In this document: in pieces, positions 1 through 9,766 of the stretch
Layout of the letters: every line of letters begins with the position of its first letter
Numbering within the stretch: the first letter of the stretch is position 1
NCBI GenBank assembly: GCA_029101345.1
Contig: JAQXQU010000115.1
Location: forward strand, 1 to 36,782
Direction of reading: 5' to 3'
From: Erysipelotrichaceae bacterium
GTDB lineage: Bacteria; Bacillota_I; Bacilli_A; Erysipelotrichales; Erysipelotrichaceae
DNA: 36,782 nt
Position numbers and translations under genes: made by a program
The notes under the pieces: generated by a model
Seen by the model: the letters and a program-made list of their open reading frames with translations, nothing else
Told to the model about the DNA's origin: nothing
Databases searched by the model: none

Positions 1-140
1 ATATATCATTTACTACAATACAGAAAGAATCAACGCAAAAAGAAAAGGATTGAGTCCATTAGCTTATAGACAACAATCCTTCGAGCAATTAGCATTAAGT
101 TAGTTTATTTATACCGGTCCAACTTTACCGGTGCACTACA
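1..140 (+). mobile_element. IS3-family insertion sequence, right (3') end, partial
   Basis: This is the right end of an IS3-family element whose body lies left of the window. It holds the transposase C-terminus (stop at 101-103) followed by a terminal repeat-like stretch at about 116-140. That stretch carries the GTCCAACTTT...GGTGCA pattern common at the right ends of IS150-type elements and ends in ...ACTACA. The exact end at 140 is inferred by comparison with the usual IS3-family right end. The left terminal repeat is not visible, so the target duplication cannot be checked. Confidence 0.7.
2..103 (+). CDS. IS3-family transposase (OrfB, rve integrase), C-terminal fragment
   Basis: Frame 2 is open from the window edge and encodes 33 residues ending in a stop at 101-103. 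The visible peptide includes IIYYNTERINAK, then KGLSPLAYR, then the final SFEQLALS. The pattern YYN..R.......L.P..YR is the characteristic C-terminal tail of IS3-family OrfB transposases, just after the integrase DDE core. The catalytic residues lie outside the window, so activity cannot be judged. The gene is truncated only by the window edge, and this part shows no frameshift. Confidence 0.8.
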   Translation, partial: YIIYYNTERINAKRKGLSPLAYRQQSFEQLALS

Positions 141-523
141 AAACAGGGCTTTTTTGTGTTGTGGGAACAACTATTCATAGATATACATTTTCTATGTTTT
201 TAATGGGTATTTTTGCATGTTCCAATGGGAAAAAGATGATAAATTCAGTGACAAACGGACGATTTGTACATGAAAATGACCATTATACTTGAAATAACGT
301 CAAAATCGCTTGACATCAGGCTTACACCCGCAATCCACCTCCAAACCTCCAAACCATGGCTTGGAGGTATTTACTCAAAATCATGATTTTTTGGCAAAAA
401 CAGACTAAAATGAGCCTAAAACAACCCAAAAATGACTGATTTTTACTGATTTTCGATGTTTTCACAATCAAAAACTCATCCAAATGTTTTCAAAATGTTT
501 TCACAGGAACCCAAGACATCAAA
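141..523. other. Gene-free AT-rich stretch between the IS end and guaA terminator
   Basis: I see no convincing gene here. Features visible are an inverted repeat at 345-368 (ACCTCCAA/TTGGAGGT, 8-nt loop, with CCTCCAAA also present as a tandem direct repeat just before it) and three copies of ATGTTTTCA at 456, 484 and 495. Two of the three copies extend to ATGTTTTCACA. None matches a known regulatory element that I can name. The segment may be sequence disturbed by the neighbouring insertion sequence. Confidence 0.5.
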
Positions 524-547
524 AAAACCGCTAATATTAGCGGTTTT
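521..547 (-). terminator. Intrinsic terminator of guaA
   Basis: A perfect 24-nt palindrome occupies 524-547 (arm AAAACCGCTAAT). On the minus strand it is followed by further T residues from 521-523, giving a run of seven T. It begins 15 bp after the guaA stop codon, the position expected for its terminator. Confidence 0.85.
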
Positions 548-561
548 AAGCACTTTGGAAA

Positions 562-2133
562 CTATTCAAACTCAATAGTTCCAGGAGGCTTGGAAGTCAA
601 ATCATAGAATACACGATTTACACCTTTGACCTCATTGATGATGCGCGACATAACTGTTTGCAGAACTTCAAATGGAATCTCTGCTGCTTCAGCAGTCATG
701 AAATCTACAGTCTTGACTGCTCTTACACAAACAGCATGATCATAGGTTCTTTCATCGCCCATGACCCCAACAGATTTGACATTTGTCAAAGCCGCAAAGT
801 ACTGGTCAGGTTTCCATGGAGCATCGCTACCATTGGCTGCCTTGTACTCACTAAGAGCCTTATCCACTTCATAACGGTAGATATAGTCTGCATCTTGGAC
901 GATTCTGACCTTCTCAGCTGTTACTTCGCCAATGATTCTGATTCCAAGGCCTGGTCCTGGGAATGGCTGGCGATAGACTAGCGATTCAGGAAGACCAAGT
1001 TGCAAGCCGACTTTTCTGACTTCATCCTTGAAGAGGTTTCTTAGTGGTTCAATGATTTCCTTGAAATCAACATGATCCGGAAGACCACCAACATTGTGAT
1101 GGGATTTGATGACAGCTGATTCACCACCAAGGCCCGATTCAACAACATCAGGATAGATTGTGCCCTGGGCTAGGAAATCTACAGCACCAATCTTCTTGGC
1201 TTCTTCTTCAAAGACTCTGATGAATTCTTCACCAATGGTCTTTCTCTTTCTTTCAGGTTCAGTAATGCCCTTAAGCTTTTCATAGTAGCGATTCTGGGCG
1301 TTGACTCTGACAAAGTTCAAATCAAACGAACCTTCCTTGCCAAAGACCGCTTCAACTTCATCGCCTTCATTCTTTCTTAAAAGTCCATGGTCAACAAAGA
1401 CACAGGTCAATTGCTTGCCAATGGCTTTGGCAAGAAGAGCTGCCAGAACTGATGAATCTACACCACCTGATAAAGCCAGCAGGACCTTGCCATCCTTGAC
1501 CTTTTCCCTGATTTCCACAATGGCATTTTCCACAAAGGAATCCATTCGCCATGAGCCATCGCAGCCACAGATATTTCTGACAAAGTTATAGAGCATCTTG
1601 GAACCTTCTGCTGTATGCAATACTTCAGGATGAAACTGGATTGCATAGAGACCTTTTTCAGCATATTCACAGGCAGCTATTGGACAATCAGCTGTTGTTG
1701 CAGTGATTCTGAAGCCTGGTGCTGCTTTTGAAATATAGTCGAAATGTGACATCCAGCAGATAGTATTTTCTGTGACATTCTCAAAGAGCCTTGAAGTCTG
1801 ATCGACAGTTACTGCCGTCTTGCCATATTCTCTGACTGGTGCCTTTTCAACCTTGCCACCAAGGACATGGGCCATCAGTTGGGCACCATAGCATAGTCCT
1901 AAAACCGGAATGCCCATTTCAAAGAGTTCCTTGGAACAGCTGGCAGCCCCTTCTTCATAACAGCTTGAAGGACCACCAGTCAATATTATGCCCTTAGGAT
2001 CCATCTCTTTGATCTTCTCTAGAGGTGTGCGGTATGAATAGATTTCACAATAGACATTGCATTCTCTGACTCTTCTGGCAACCAGCTGGTTATACTGGCC
2101 ACCAAAGTCAATGACGATAATCTTATTTGACAT
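562..2133 (-). CDS. guaA: GMP synthase (glutamine-hydrolysing)
   Basis: Converts XMP to GMP using ATP and glutamine, the last step of guanine nucleotide synthesis in the cytoplasm. The 523-residue length is typical of the two-domain single-chain enzyme. The N-terminal class I glutamine amidotransferase has Cys81 in GLCYGAQ and the His168/Glu170 pair in HPEV. The ATP pyrophosphatase domain has the PP-loop SGGVDSS at 222-228. The C-terminal dimerisation domain ends in KPPGTIEFE, the usual GuaA ending. The start is supported by AGGAG a few bases upstream. The gene is monocistronic, with its own TATAAT promoter and a strong terminator. No purine riboswitch fits in the roughly 70 bp upstream gap. 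Confidence 0.98.
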   Translation of the reverse strand: MSNKIIVIDFGGQYNQLVARRVRECNVYCEIYSYRTPLEKIKEMDPKGIILTGGPSSCYEEGAASCSKELFEMGIPVLGLCYGAQLMAHVLGGKVEKAPVREYGKTAVTVDQTSRLFENVTENTICWMSHFDYISKAAPGFRITATTADCPIAACEYAEKGLYAIQFHPEVLHTAEGSKMLYNFVRNICGCDGSWRMDSFVENAIVEIREKVKDGKVLLALSGGVDSSVLAALLAKAIGKQLTCVFVDHGLLRKNEGDEVEAVFGKEGSFDLNFVRVNAQNRYYEKLKGITEPERKRKTIGEEFIRVFEEEAKKIGAVDFLAQGTIYPDVVESGLGGESAVIKSHHNVGGLPDHVDFKEIIEPLRNLFKDEVRKVGLQLGLPESLVYRQPFPGPGLGIRIIGEVTAEKVRIVQDADYIYRYEVDKALSEYKAANGSDAPWKPDQYFAALTNVKSVGVMGDERTYDHAVCVRAVKTVDFMTAEAAEIPFEVLQTVMSRIINEVKGVNRVFYDLTSKPPGTIEFE

Positions 2134-2156
2134 TTTATTCTCCTAGTAATGAAATC

Positions 2157-2186
2157 ATTATAAAGTAAAATCAGGACATCTGTCCT
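2157..2186 (-). promoter_or_regulatory. guaA promoter nested in the upstream terminator
   Basis: On the minus strand a perfect TATAAT (2162-2157) lies 18 nt from an AGGACA -35-like hexamer (2186-2181). The -35 hexamer is inside one arm of the hairpin at 2167-2192, so the terminator of the upstream gene and the guaA promoter share bases. The predicted leader is about 17 nt long and carries the AGGAG ribosome-binding site. Confidence 0.65.
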
Positions 2187-2192
2187 GATTTT
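2167..2192 (-). terminator. Terminator between the pyrophosphatase-like gene and guaA
   Basis: An 11-bp perfect stem (AAAATCAGGAC/GTCCTGATTTT) with a 4-nt loop starts 14 bp after the 2206 stop codon. Its T-run is built into the stem, as in other terminators of this window. It is symmetrical and could act on both strands. Confidence 0.75.
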
Positions 2193-2205
2193 TCAATGCT
2201 TTTTA

Positions 2206-2592
2206 TCAATTATCAGAAATAGCCCAAGCTGGAGTATCCTTGCCTCTTTTGATTAGTACACCCTTTTGGAAATCAGTCTTGTTCAAAAATGTCAGAACTT
2301 CCAGAATCTCATCATCATCAAGACCAACAATACCTTTGACTTCAAATCTCTTTGTCAGAATGTCTGCGCAAAGAATCAAAGCATCAACCCGGCCATTGCC
2401 CTTGCGATATACTTCCATTGAACATTCCCCTTCATCATTGAAGGTCCGGATCTCGCCAAAGTCGCATGGATATTTCAGTGATGGATGACGCTTGTGCTGG
2501 TCTCCTTTCCGATGTTTCAGTTTAAAATCACCAGTAGAATACAAAGAGTCTACTTTTTGCCAAAAATATGCATTATTTTCAAATTCTTTCAT
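2206..2592 (-). CDS. Small inorganic pyrophosphatase-like protein
   Basis: A 128-residue cytoplasmic protein. The spacing of FWQKVDSLY, KHRKGDQHKRHPSLKYPCDFG, MEVYRKGNGRVDALILCAD and FQKGVLIKRG resembles short Firmicutes proteins annotated as inorganic pyrophosphatase-like, which usually read DRPKGS.HPRYPDFIYP.DYG. The conserved Asp-rich metal site of true family I pyrophosphatases is not evident. I therefore assign the family by resemblance and leave the activity open. Two ATG codons stand in tandem at 2595 and 2592. The second is chosen because AGAGG is then 6 nt upstream instead of 3. An extended -10 (TGCTATGAT, 2618-2610) predicts a leader of under 15 nt. It is separated from guaA by a terminator. 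Confidence 0.55.
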   Translation of the reverse strand: MKEFENNAYFWQKVDSLYSTGDFKLKHRKGDQHKRHPSLKYPCDFGEIRTFNDEGECSMEVYRKGNGRVDALILCADILTKRFEVKGIVGLDDDEILEVLTFLNKTDFQKGVLIKRGKDTPAWAISDN

Positions 2593-2609
2593 CATATACC
2601 TCTATAACC

Positions 2610-2618
2610 ATCATAGCA
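2610..2618 (-). promoter_or_regulatory. Extended -10 promoter of the pyrophosphatase-like gene
   Basis: TGC followed by TATGAT on the minus strand. Transcription would start about 7 nt downstream, giving a leader of about 8 nt that still contains AGAGG. No clear -35 is seen. Confidence 0.5.
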
Positions 2619-2664
2619 CTTAATAAGGATTATTGATAGTTTATTACATTATCAATGGAATAAA

Positions 2665-3219
2665 TCAATGATTATGTTTCATTAGTTTCTGAAATTCTCT
2701 GATAAAATCATCATCTTCATATAATTCGCAGTCATTGATGATGTTTAGCATGATCATAAGACATGCATAGGCATCAGATTGGCCATTATGATGATTGAGC
2801 TCAATTCCCAGATATTTTGCCATAGTATCCAAGCGATGGTTAGGCATCATGGGATAATGGATTCTTGCAAGACGCACTGTATCAAGATATGGATTTGTGA
2901 AACGGGGCAAACGGCAATAATCACATAAGGCATTCAATACGCCAATATCAAAGGCAGCGTTGTGGGCAATGATAACAGCATCATCCACTACCCGTCCTAG
3001 TTCTTCATAGTAATAGGAAAAGTCTTCGCAATCAGCGACATCTTCCTTATAGATATTATTGATATAGGAGTTGGTGAAGAAATTGTAACGTTCAAAGGGA
3101 CGGAAATACCATTCAAAGCTGTCTTTGATTTCTCCATCTTCATAGACAGCCACGCCAAGAGCACAAGCACTTTGGGGATAACGATTGGCTGTTTCAAAGT
3201 CCAGAGCGACAATTTTCAT
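2665..3219 (-). CDS. DnaQ-like DEDDh 3'-5' exonuclease
   Basis: A 184-residue exonuclease of the DnaQ/RNase T superfamily. It would remove nucleotides from 3' ends with two metal ions. Motif Exo I is LDFET with Asp7 and Glu9. Exo II is IIAHNAAFDIGVL with Asp91. Exo III epsilon is HHNGQSDA, with His144 and Asp149 giving the DEDDh pattern. All catalytic residues are present and no extra domain is attached, so it is a stand-alone exonuclease, not part of PolC or DinG. Its substrate cannot be told from sequence. The ATG overlaps the stop of the upstream membrane-protein gene by ATGA, implying translational coupling, and AGGAAAAAG precedes it. Confidence 0.85.
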   Translation of the reverse strand: MKIVALDFETANRYPQSACALGVAVYEDGEIKDSFEWYFRPFERYNFFTNSYINNIYKEDVADCEDFSYYYEELGRVVDDAVIIAHNAAFDIGVLNALCDYCRLPRFTNPYLDTVRLARIHYPMMPNHRLDTMAKYLGIELNHHNGQSDAYACLMIMLNIINDCELYEDDDFIREFQKLMKHNH

Positions 3220-3659
3220 TTCTTTTTCCTGACTTGTTTCTGCTTGCCTTTGGCATATAAGCCAAGAAGCCTTTCAATCTTGTTTTTGCTGAAACACTCA
3301 ATACGCTGGGTAGAACCATCTACCAGTTCGATGACTACTTCATCCTCCAGAAAACCATTGATATATGACCATGATTCAATATCTTCATAATAGATGAGAA
3401 TGCAATTTGACTGATTGGCCTTGTTGAAAAGGATAACATAATCAGTCGTAAATTCCATGAGCACCCTTCTGGGAAGAAAAGCAAGGCAGCCAAAGCCCAT
3501 GAAAATCAATGAAATTCCATACATCCTATTAAAGAAAAAGACCAGGACAAAGCCAATAATCAAAGCAAGAAAGATCAGAAAATACGGCTTGGCTTCAATA
3601 CTGCCAACCAGAATTCGATCAGATGGCAGGTTGTATTGCTTAAGTTCTTTTGTCTTCAT
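3216..3659 (-). CDS. Small membrane protein with two transmembrane segments, function unknown
   Basis: A 147-residue protein I do not recognise. A short hydrophilic N-terminus is followed by two closely spaced hydrophobic helices at about residues 27-44 and 48-62. A soluble C-terminal part of about 80 residues follows (beta-rich, VILFNKANQ...EDIESWSYINGF...VVIELVDGSTQRI) and ends in a very basic tail KQKQVRKKK. The arrangement resembles bacterial PH-like or YcxB-type membrane proteins, but this is only a shape argument. It is co-transcribed with the DnaQ-like exonuclease through an ATGA overlap. There is no Shine-Dalgarno sequence. An extended -10 ends 6 nt before the ATG, so a leaderless mRNA is predicted. 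Confidence 0.7.
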   Translation of the reverse strand: MKTKELKQYNLPSDRILVGSIEAKPYFLIFLALIIGFVLVFFFNRMYGISLIFMGFGCLAFLPRRVLMEFTTDYVILFNKANQSNCILIYYEDIESWSYINGFLEDEVVIELVDGSTQRIECFSKNKIERLLGLYAKGKQKQVRKKK

Positions 3660-3665
3660 AAATCA

Positions 3666-3674
3666 AGTATAACA
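3666..3674 (-). promoter_or_regulatory. Extended -10 for predicted leaderless transcript of the 3659 gene
   Basis: TGT-TATACT on the minus strand, then exactly 6 nt (TGATTT), then the ATG at 3659. The normal start site 7 nt after the -10 box is the A of the start codon. There is no room for a ribosome-binding site. Confidence 0.65.
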
Positions 3675-3710
3675 TCATTGGACTTGATTGGCTAAGTGCC
3701 TGGCCAGATA

Positions 3711-3719
3711 TGGTATCAT
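3711..3719 (+). promoter_or_regulatory. Extended -10 for predicted leaderless transcript of tgt
   Basis: TGG-TATCAT is followed by 7 nt and the tgt ATG at 3727. No purine-rich Shine-Dalgarno sequence lies between. The two divergent extended -10 boxes (this one and 3666-3674) sit 36 bp apart. Confidence 0.55.
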
Positions 3720-3723
3720 GTAG

Positions 3724-4856
<1,133 letters not shown>

Positions 4857-4857
<1 letters not shown>

Positions 4858-5882
4858 TGGATTTAAAGGAATTTGATTACGAATTGCCAGAAGAGCTGAT
4901 TGCCCAGCACCCTGAAAACAAAAGGGATGAATCACGTCTTATGGTTCTTCATAAGGAAACTGGTGTAATTGAACATCGGCATTTCTATGACATCATCGAC
5001 TATTTGAAACCCGGAGATGTCCTGGTTCGCAATACATCAAAAGTCATACCAGCAAGACTCTATGGCACCAAAAAGCCTACTGGTGCCAAAGTCGAAGTAC
5101 TGATTTTGAAAATGGAAGGAACTGTTTGCGAATGTCTTTGCGGTAATGCCAAAGCCATCAGGGTTGGCACAATCATTGAGTTTTCAGATAAGCTATATGG
5201 CGAATGCATTGAAAGAAAAGATGAAGGCATCAGAGTCTTCAAAATGCATGCCCAGGGCCTATTTCTTGAAGTCCTGAATGAAGTTGGCATGATGCCAGTC
5301 CCTCCTTATATTCACGAAAAGCTTGCGGACAATGACCGCTATCAGAATGTCTATGCCAAGGAACTAGGCTCAGCCGCCTGCCCAACTGCTGGCTTGCATT
5401 TTACCAACGAACTTATTGATAAGATCAAGGATAAGGGCGTTGAAATCCTTGATGTAACCCTCCATGTCGGTTTAGGCACTTTCAAGCCAGTAAAGGAAGA
5501 AAGAATTGAAGACCATCATATGCACTATGAGCACTATCAGATGGATGCTTATACCGCCAATAGGCTTAATCTTGCCAAAAAGGAAAAAAGAAGAATCATT
5601 GCCATTGGAACAACTTCAACTAGAACATTAGAAACAATTATGAATAGATTTGGTGAATTCAAAGAGTGTTCGGGTGATACCAATATCTTCATCTACCCTC
5701 CTTACAGCTTCAAGGCCATCGATGCCCAGATAACCAATTTCCATCTGCCAAAATCAACGCTGATCATGATGATTTCAGCACTAGCTGGCAGGGAAATGAT
5801 TCTTGACGCCTATAAAGAAGCAGTTAAAAACAGGTACCGTTTCTTCTCCTTTGGCGATTCCATGTTCATTGATAATGAATAA
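4857..5882 (+). CDS. queA: S-adenosylmethionine:tRNA ribosyltransferase-isomerase
   Basis: Transfers and isomerises the ribosyl part of S-adenosylmethionine onto preQ1 in tRNA, making epoxyqueuosine. The 341 residues are full length. The N-terminus MDLKEFDYELPEELIAQHP and blocks such as GDVLVRNTSKVIPARL, GSAACPTAGLHFT, LHVGLGTFKPV and IAIGTTSTRTLE are hallmarks of QueA. It overlaps tgt by one base (TGATG) and queH by 8 bp (ATGAATAA), so the three are probably translated in a coupled way from one mRNA. Together with tgt and queH it covers base insertion to finished queuosine. No preQ1 synthesis genes (queCDEF) or transporter are present in this window. Confidence 0.98.
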
Positions 5883-6471
5883 GACCTATTATCAGAGACA
5901 TTTAGCTCAGCTCAAAGCCATCAAAGGAAGACCTAGTCTTTTAATCCACATCTGCTGTGGCGTCTGTTCAGTCTATCCCCTTGAATATCTAAGGAAATAC
6001 TTTGATATCACCATCTATTTCACCAATTCCAACATCTATCCCTTTGAAGAATATGAACTAAGGCTTAATGCCCTAAGAAAATACCTTCAGATCCTGAAAG
6101 ATCCAAGCATCAAGCTGATTGACGCCAAATATGATAACGAAAGCTACATGCAGGACCTCGAAGAACTCAAAGACGAAAAGGAAGGTGGCAAGAGATGCTA
6201 CCGGTGCTATGGCAAAAGACTGCTTGAAACCTGTCTATATGCCAACAAGCACCACTATGACTACTGGACCTCAGTCATGAGCATCTCCAATCGCAAGAAC
6301 GCCGACTGGATCAACGAGATTGGGGAAAAGCTCTATGAAGAATACCCTCAGAGCATTTATCTCTATGCCGATTTCAAAAAAGGCGACGGCATCATAAGGA
6401 ATGATGAAATGAATCACGGACTTGGCCTTTACCATCAAAACTATTGTGGTTGTGTCTATTCAAAAAGATAA
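5875..6471 (+). CDS. queH: Epoxyqueuosine reductase QueH
   Basis: Reduces epoxyqueuosine-34 to queuosine in tRNA. It is the metal-cluster enzyme (old name DUF208) that replaces QueG in many Firmicutes. The 198 residues carry the expected cysteine sets: ICCGVCS (Cys27, Cys28, Cys31), KRCYRCYGKR (Cys108, Cys111) and the C-terminal NYCGCVYS. The phrase YFTNSNIYPFEEYELR is also typical. The chosen ATG lies in the queA stop region (ATGAATAA). A longer reading from 5803 would run through 72 bp of queA and begin with an unrelated peptide, so it is not used. It is the last gene of the operon, followed by the hairpin at 6534-6568. Confidence 0.93.
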   Translation: MNKTYYQRHLAQLKAIKGRPSLLIHICCGVCSVYPLEYLRKYFDITIYFTNSNIYPFEEYELRLNALRKYLQILKDPSIKLIDAKYDNESYMQDLEELKDEKEGGKRCYRCYGKRLLETCLYANKHHYDYWTSVMSISNRKNADWINEIGEKLYEEYPQSIYLYADFKKGDGIIRNDEMNHGLGLYHQNYCGCVYSKR

Positions 6472-6533
6472 CCTCGGGCACACCTGGTAGTGTTGATAAA
6501 TAAATCGCAAAGAAAAATGTAAATAATTTAAAA

Positions 6534-6568
6534 AAACGCCTACTTTCCGTTGACTCAGGTAGGCGTTT
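6534..6568 (+). terminator. Terminator hairpin after queH, containing the str promoter
   Basis: A 10-bp stem (AAACGCCTAC/GTAGGCGTTT) with a 15-nt loop and T-rich sequence after it (GATTTATTATT). The complementary strand has a better T-run from six A at 6531-6536. The loop contains the -35 of the following promoter. Confidence 0.7.
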
Positions 6569-6578
6569 GATTTATTAT
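6550..6578 (+). promoter_or_regulatory. str operon promoter (TTGACT-17-TATTAT)
   Basis: TTGACT at 6550-6555 and TATTAT at 6573-6578, with an exact 17-nt spacer, form a near-consensus housekeeping promoter. The -35 lies in the terminator loop and the spacer covers its 3' arm. The predicted start is near 6585. Confidence 0.8.
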
Positions 6579-6584
6579 TAAGTG

Positions 6585-6683
6585 GCTTAGTGTTGGACCT
6601 TGATTGGTCCATATAAAATGCTAAGGCACGGCACACTTGGAAACGTGTGCACAATGCTAGAAAGAAAAGGAAAGGAGAACAAG
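6585..6683 (+). promoter_or_regulatory. Structured 5' leader of the str operon
   Basis: About 99 nt of leader with two hairpins: TGGACC/GGTCCA (6594-6599 and 6606-6611) and GCACAC/GTGTGC (6631-6636 and 6645-6650). A direct repeat ATGCTA flanks the second hairpin. The leader ends in AAAGGAGAACAAG before the rpsL ATG. It could bind a ribosomal protein for feedback control, but I cannot assign it to a named family. Confidence 0.45.
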
Positions 6684-7103
6684 ATGCCAACAATCAACCA
6701 ATTGGTTCGTAAAGGTCGTCAGGCTAGAACATTCAAGTCTAAGTCACCAGCATTAAACAAGGGTTTCAATTCACTGAAGTCTCGTCCTACTAATCTGTCT
6801 TCCCCTCAGAAAAGAGGCGTATGTACTCGTGTAGGCACAATGACACCTAAGAAGCCAAACTCAGCTTTGAGAAAGTATGCGAGAGTTCGTTTATCAAACG
6901 GCATGGAAGTAACAGCATACATTCCTGGTATCGGACACAACCTGCAGGAACATTCAGTCGTAATGATCCGTGGCGGACGTGTTAAGGATTTGCCAGGTGT
7001 TCGTTACCATATCATCCGTGGAACACTGGACTGCGCTGGTGTAAACGGAAGAATGCAGAGCCGTTCATTATACGGTACTAAAAAACCAAAAGTTAAGAAG
7101 TAA
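6684..7103 (+). CDS. rpsL: Ribosomal protein S12
   Basis: Small-subunit protein of the decoding centre, 139 residues. It starts [12 protein letters not shown] and contains the conserved loops [10 protein letters not shown] and [20 protein letters not shown], followed by [19 protein letters not shown] and the basic tail GTKKPKVKK. The lysines at which streptomycin-resistance mutations usually arise are wild type (KKPNS). The start is fixed by AAAGGAGAACAAGATG. An upstream extension to 6600 would be part of the leader and has no homology. First gene of rpsL-rpsG-fusA-tuf, the classic str operon order. Confidence 0.98.
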   Translation: MPTINQLVRKGRQARTFKSKSPALNKGFNSLKSRPTNLSSPQKRGVCTRVGTMTPKKPNSALRKYARVRLSNGMEVTAYIPGIGHNLQEHSVVMIRGGRVKDLPGVRYHIIRGTLDCAGVNGRMQSRSLYGTKKPKVKK

Positions 7104-7109
7104 TCATGA

Positions 7110-7595
<486 letters not shown>

Positions 7596-7607
7596 TAGGT
7601 GTTATCG

Positions 7608-9704
7608 ATGGCTAGACAATTCAGTTTACAGAATACTAGAAATATCGGTATCATGGCTCACATCGATGCTGGTAAGACTACTACTACCGAAAGAATCCTT
7701 TACTACACAGGCAAGACTCACAAGATTGGTGAAACCCATGATGGTGCTTCACAGATGGACTGGATGGCTCAGGAACAGGAAAGAGGTATCACTATCACTT
7801 CCGCTGCTACTACCACTCAGTGGTCAGGCTCCAAGAACCAATTCACTCCTACAAGATTCAACATCATTGATACTCCGGGTCACGTCGATTTCACAGTTGA
7901 AGTTGAACGTTCACTAAGAGTTCTGGATGGTGCTGTTACAGTATTAGACTCCAAGGCTGGTGTTGAACCACAGACTGAAACAGTTTGGAGACAGGCTACC
8001 GAATATAAGGTTCCACGTGTTGTCTTCTGCAACAAGATGGACGCTACCGGTGCTGACTTCATGATGTCAGTCAGATCAATTGGCAACAGATTAGGTGCTA
8101 AGGCTGCTGCAATCCAGATGCCTATTGGTGCTGAAAATACTTTCAGGGGAATTATTGACCTTGTTGAAAGAAGACAGTACATCTATAAGAATGATTTAGG
8201 TACAGACATTCAGGAAACAGATATTGAACCTCAGTTTAAGGATGAAGCAGAAGCTTTAAGAAATGAATTGATTGAAGCTATTGCCGATTACGATGATGAT
8301 CTGATGATGATGTTCCTGGAAGGTGAAGAAGTTCCTGTAGATATGATCAAGGCTGCTATCAGAAAAGGTGTTCTGAAGTCAGAATTCTTCCCTGTTATGT
8401 GTGGTTCAGCCTATAAGAACAAGGGTGTTCAGCTGCTGCTTGATGCAGTCATTGAATATCTTCCTGCCCCTACTGATGTTGCGTCTATCAAGGGTACAAC
8501 ACTAAATGGTGTTGAAGAAGAAAGACATCCTGGTGATGATGAACCATTTGCTGCTTTGGCATTCAAGGTCATGACTGACCCATTTGTTGGCCGTTTGACA
8601 TATTTCAGAGTTTACTCCGGTACTGTTGAACAAGGTACTTATGTATTAAATGCCACTAAGGATGAAAGAGAAAGATTTGGCCGTCTTGTTCAGATGCATG
8701 CTAATCATCGTGCTGATATCGACCGTGTCTATTCCGGCGATATCGCTGCTGCTGTAGGTCTAAAGAATACTACAACCGGTGATACATTATGTGATGAAAA
8801 GGCTCCTATCATTCTGGAATCCATGGTCTTCCCAGAGCCAGTTATCCAGATGTCAGTCGAACCTAAGACTAAGGCTGATAATGACAAGATGGGTATTGCT
8901 CTTATGAAGCTTGCCGAAGAAGACCCTACATTCAAGACATATACCGATGAAGAAACTGGTCAGACAATCATCGCTGGTATGGGTGAACTTCACCTTGATA
9001 TCATCGTTGACCGTATGAAGAGAGAATTCAAGGTTGAATGCAATGTTGGTGCTCCACAGGTTGCTTACCGCGAAACTATCAGAGCTGCTGCTGATTGTGA
9101 AGGCAAGTTTGTCCGTCAGTCAGGTGGTAAGGGTCAGTATGGTCATGTTTGGATCAAGTTTGAACCAAACGAAGAAGGCAAGGGCTTTGAATTCATCGAT
9201 GCTGTTGTCGGTGGCAGTGTTCCTAGAGAATACATCAAGCCAACTCAGGAAGGTTTGATTGCTGCATTAAACAATGGCTTAGTTGCTGGTTATCCAGTAG
9301 TTGATATCAAAGCTACATTATTTGATGGTTCATATCATGAAGTCGACTCTTCAGAAATGGCCTTCAAAATGGCTGCTTCCCTTGCATTGAAGGAAGCTGC
9401 CAAGAAGTGTAAGCCAGTAATTCTTGAACCTATTATGGATGTTACTATTGTTGCTCCAGCTGAATATCTTGGTTCAGTAATGGGTGACTGTACAAAGAGA
9501 CGTGGTCAGATCAGAGATCAGGAAGAAAGAGGAAATGCCATTGCTGTCAGAGCATATGTACCTCTATCTGAAATGTTCGGATATGCTACCGACCTTCGTT
9601 CCTTCACTCAGGGCCGTGGTAACTACATGATGCAGATGGATCACTATTCAGAAGTTCCAAAGAGCATCGCTGAAACAATTGCCAAGAAAAACGCTCGCGA
9701 TTAA
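7608..9704 (+). CDS. fusA: Translation elongation factor G
   Basis: GTPase that drives translocation and, with RRF, ribosome recycling; 698 residues. The start [35 protein letters not shown] carries the P-loop AHIDAGKT. Switch II is DTPGHVDF and the guanine motif is NKMD. Domain IV and the C-terminal signature [15 protein letters not shown] are intact. ATG 7608 is chosen over the GTG at 7599 because it matches the family start and AGGTG is suitably placed before it. It lies 12 bp after rpsG. Codons strongly favour GGT, GCT and GTT, as expected for a highly expressed gene. Confidence 0.98.
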   Translation: MARQFSLQNTRNIGIMAHIDAGKTTTTERILYYTGKTHKIGETHDGASQMDWMAQEQERGITITSAATTTQWSGSKNQFTPTRFNIIDTPGHVDFTVEVERSLRVLDGAVTVLDSKAGVEPQTETVWRQATEYKVPRVVFCNKMDATGADFMMSVRSIGNRLGAKAAAIQMPIGAENTFRGIIDLVERRQYIYKNDLGTDIQETDIEPQFKDEAEALRNELIEAIADYDDDLMMMFLEGEEVPVDMIKAAIRKGVLKSEFFPVMCGSAYKNKGVQLLLDAVIEYLPAPTDVASIKGTTLNGVEEERHPGDDEPFAALAFKVMTDPFVGRLTYFRVYSGTVEQGTYVLNATKDERERFGRLVQMHANHRADIDRVYSGDIAAAVGLKNTTTGDTLCDEKAPIILESMVFPEPVIQMSVEPKTKADNDKMGIALMKLAEEDPTFKTYTDEETGQTIIAGMGELHLDIIVDRMKREFKVECNVGAPQVAYRETIRAAADCEGKFVRQSGGKGQYGHVWIKFEPNEEGKGFEFIDAVVGGSVPREYIKPTQEGLIAALNNGLVAGYPVVDIKATLFDGSYHEVDSSEMAFKMAASLALKEAAKKCKPVILEPIMDVTIVAPAEYLGSVMGDCTKRRGQIRDQEERGNAIAVRAYVPLSEMFGYATDLRSFTQGRGNYMMQMDHYSEVPKSIAETIAKKNARD

Positions 9705-9723
9705 TTGCTAATCGTTGGCGTTT
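9688..9723 (+). terminator. Bulged hairpin in the fusA-tuf gap (possible attenuator)
   Basis: AAACGC/GCGTTT encloses CGATTA/TAATCG in a stepped hairpin that includes the fusA stop codon. There is no long T-run after it, so read-through into tuf is likely. It may partly terminate transcription or protect an mRNA end. Confidence 0.4.
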
Positions 9724-9766
9724 ATCTTAAAATAAAAAAGTAAATATACAGGAGGAAAGATTTAAG

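Noticed and set aside
2134-2205. Purine riboswitch upstream of guaA
   Set aside because: The gap is too short and holds only a terminator, a TATAAT and a ribosome-binding site.
2632-2656. ATTGATA/TATCAAT inverted repeat downstream of the exonuclease gene
   Set aside because: Only seven A/T-rich base pairs with an 11-nt loop and no T-run; too weak to call a terminator.
5803-5874. Longer reading of queH starting within queA
   Set aside because: It adds 24 residues encoded in another frame of queA with no family similarity. The ATG at 5875 overlaps the queA stop in the manner of the other coupled genes here.
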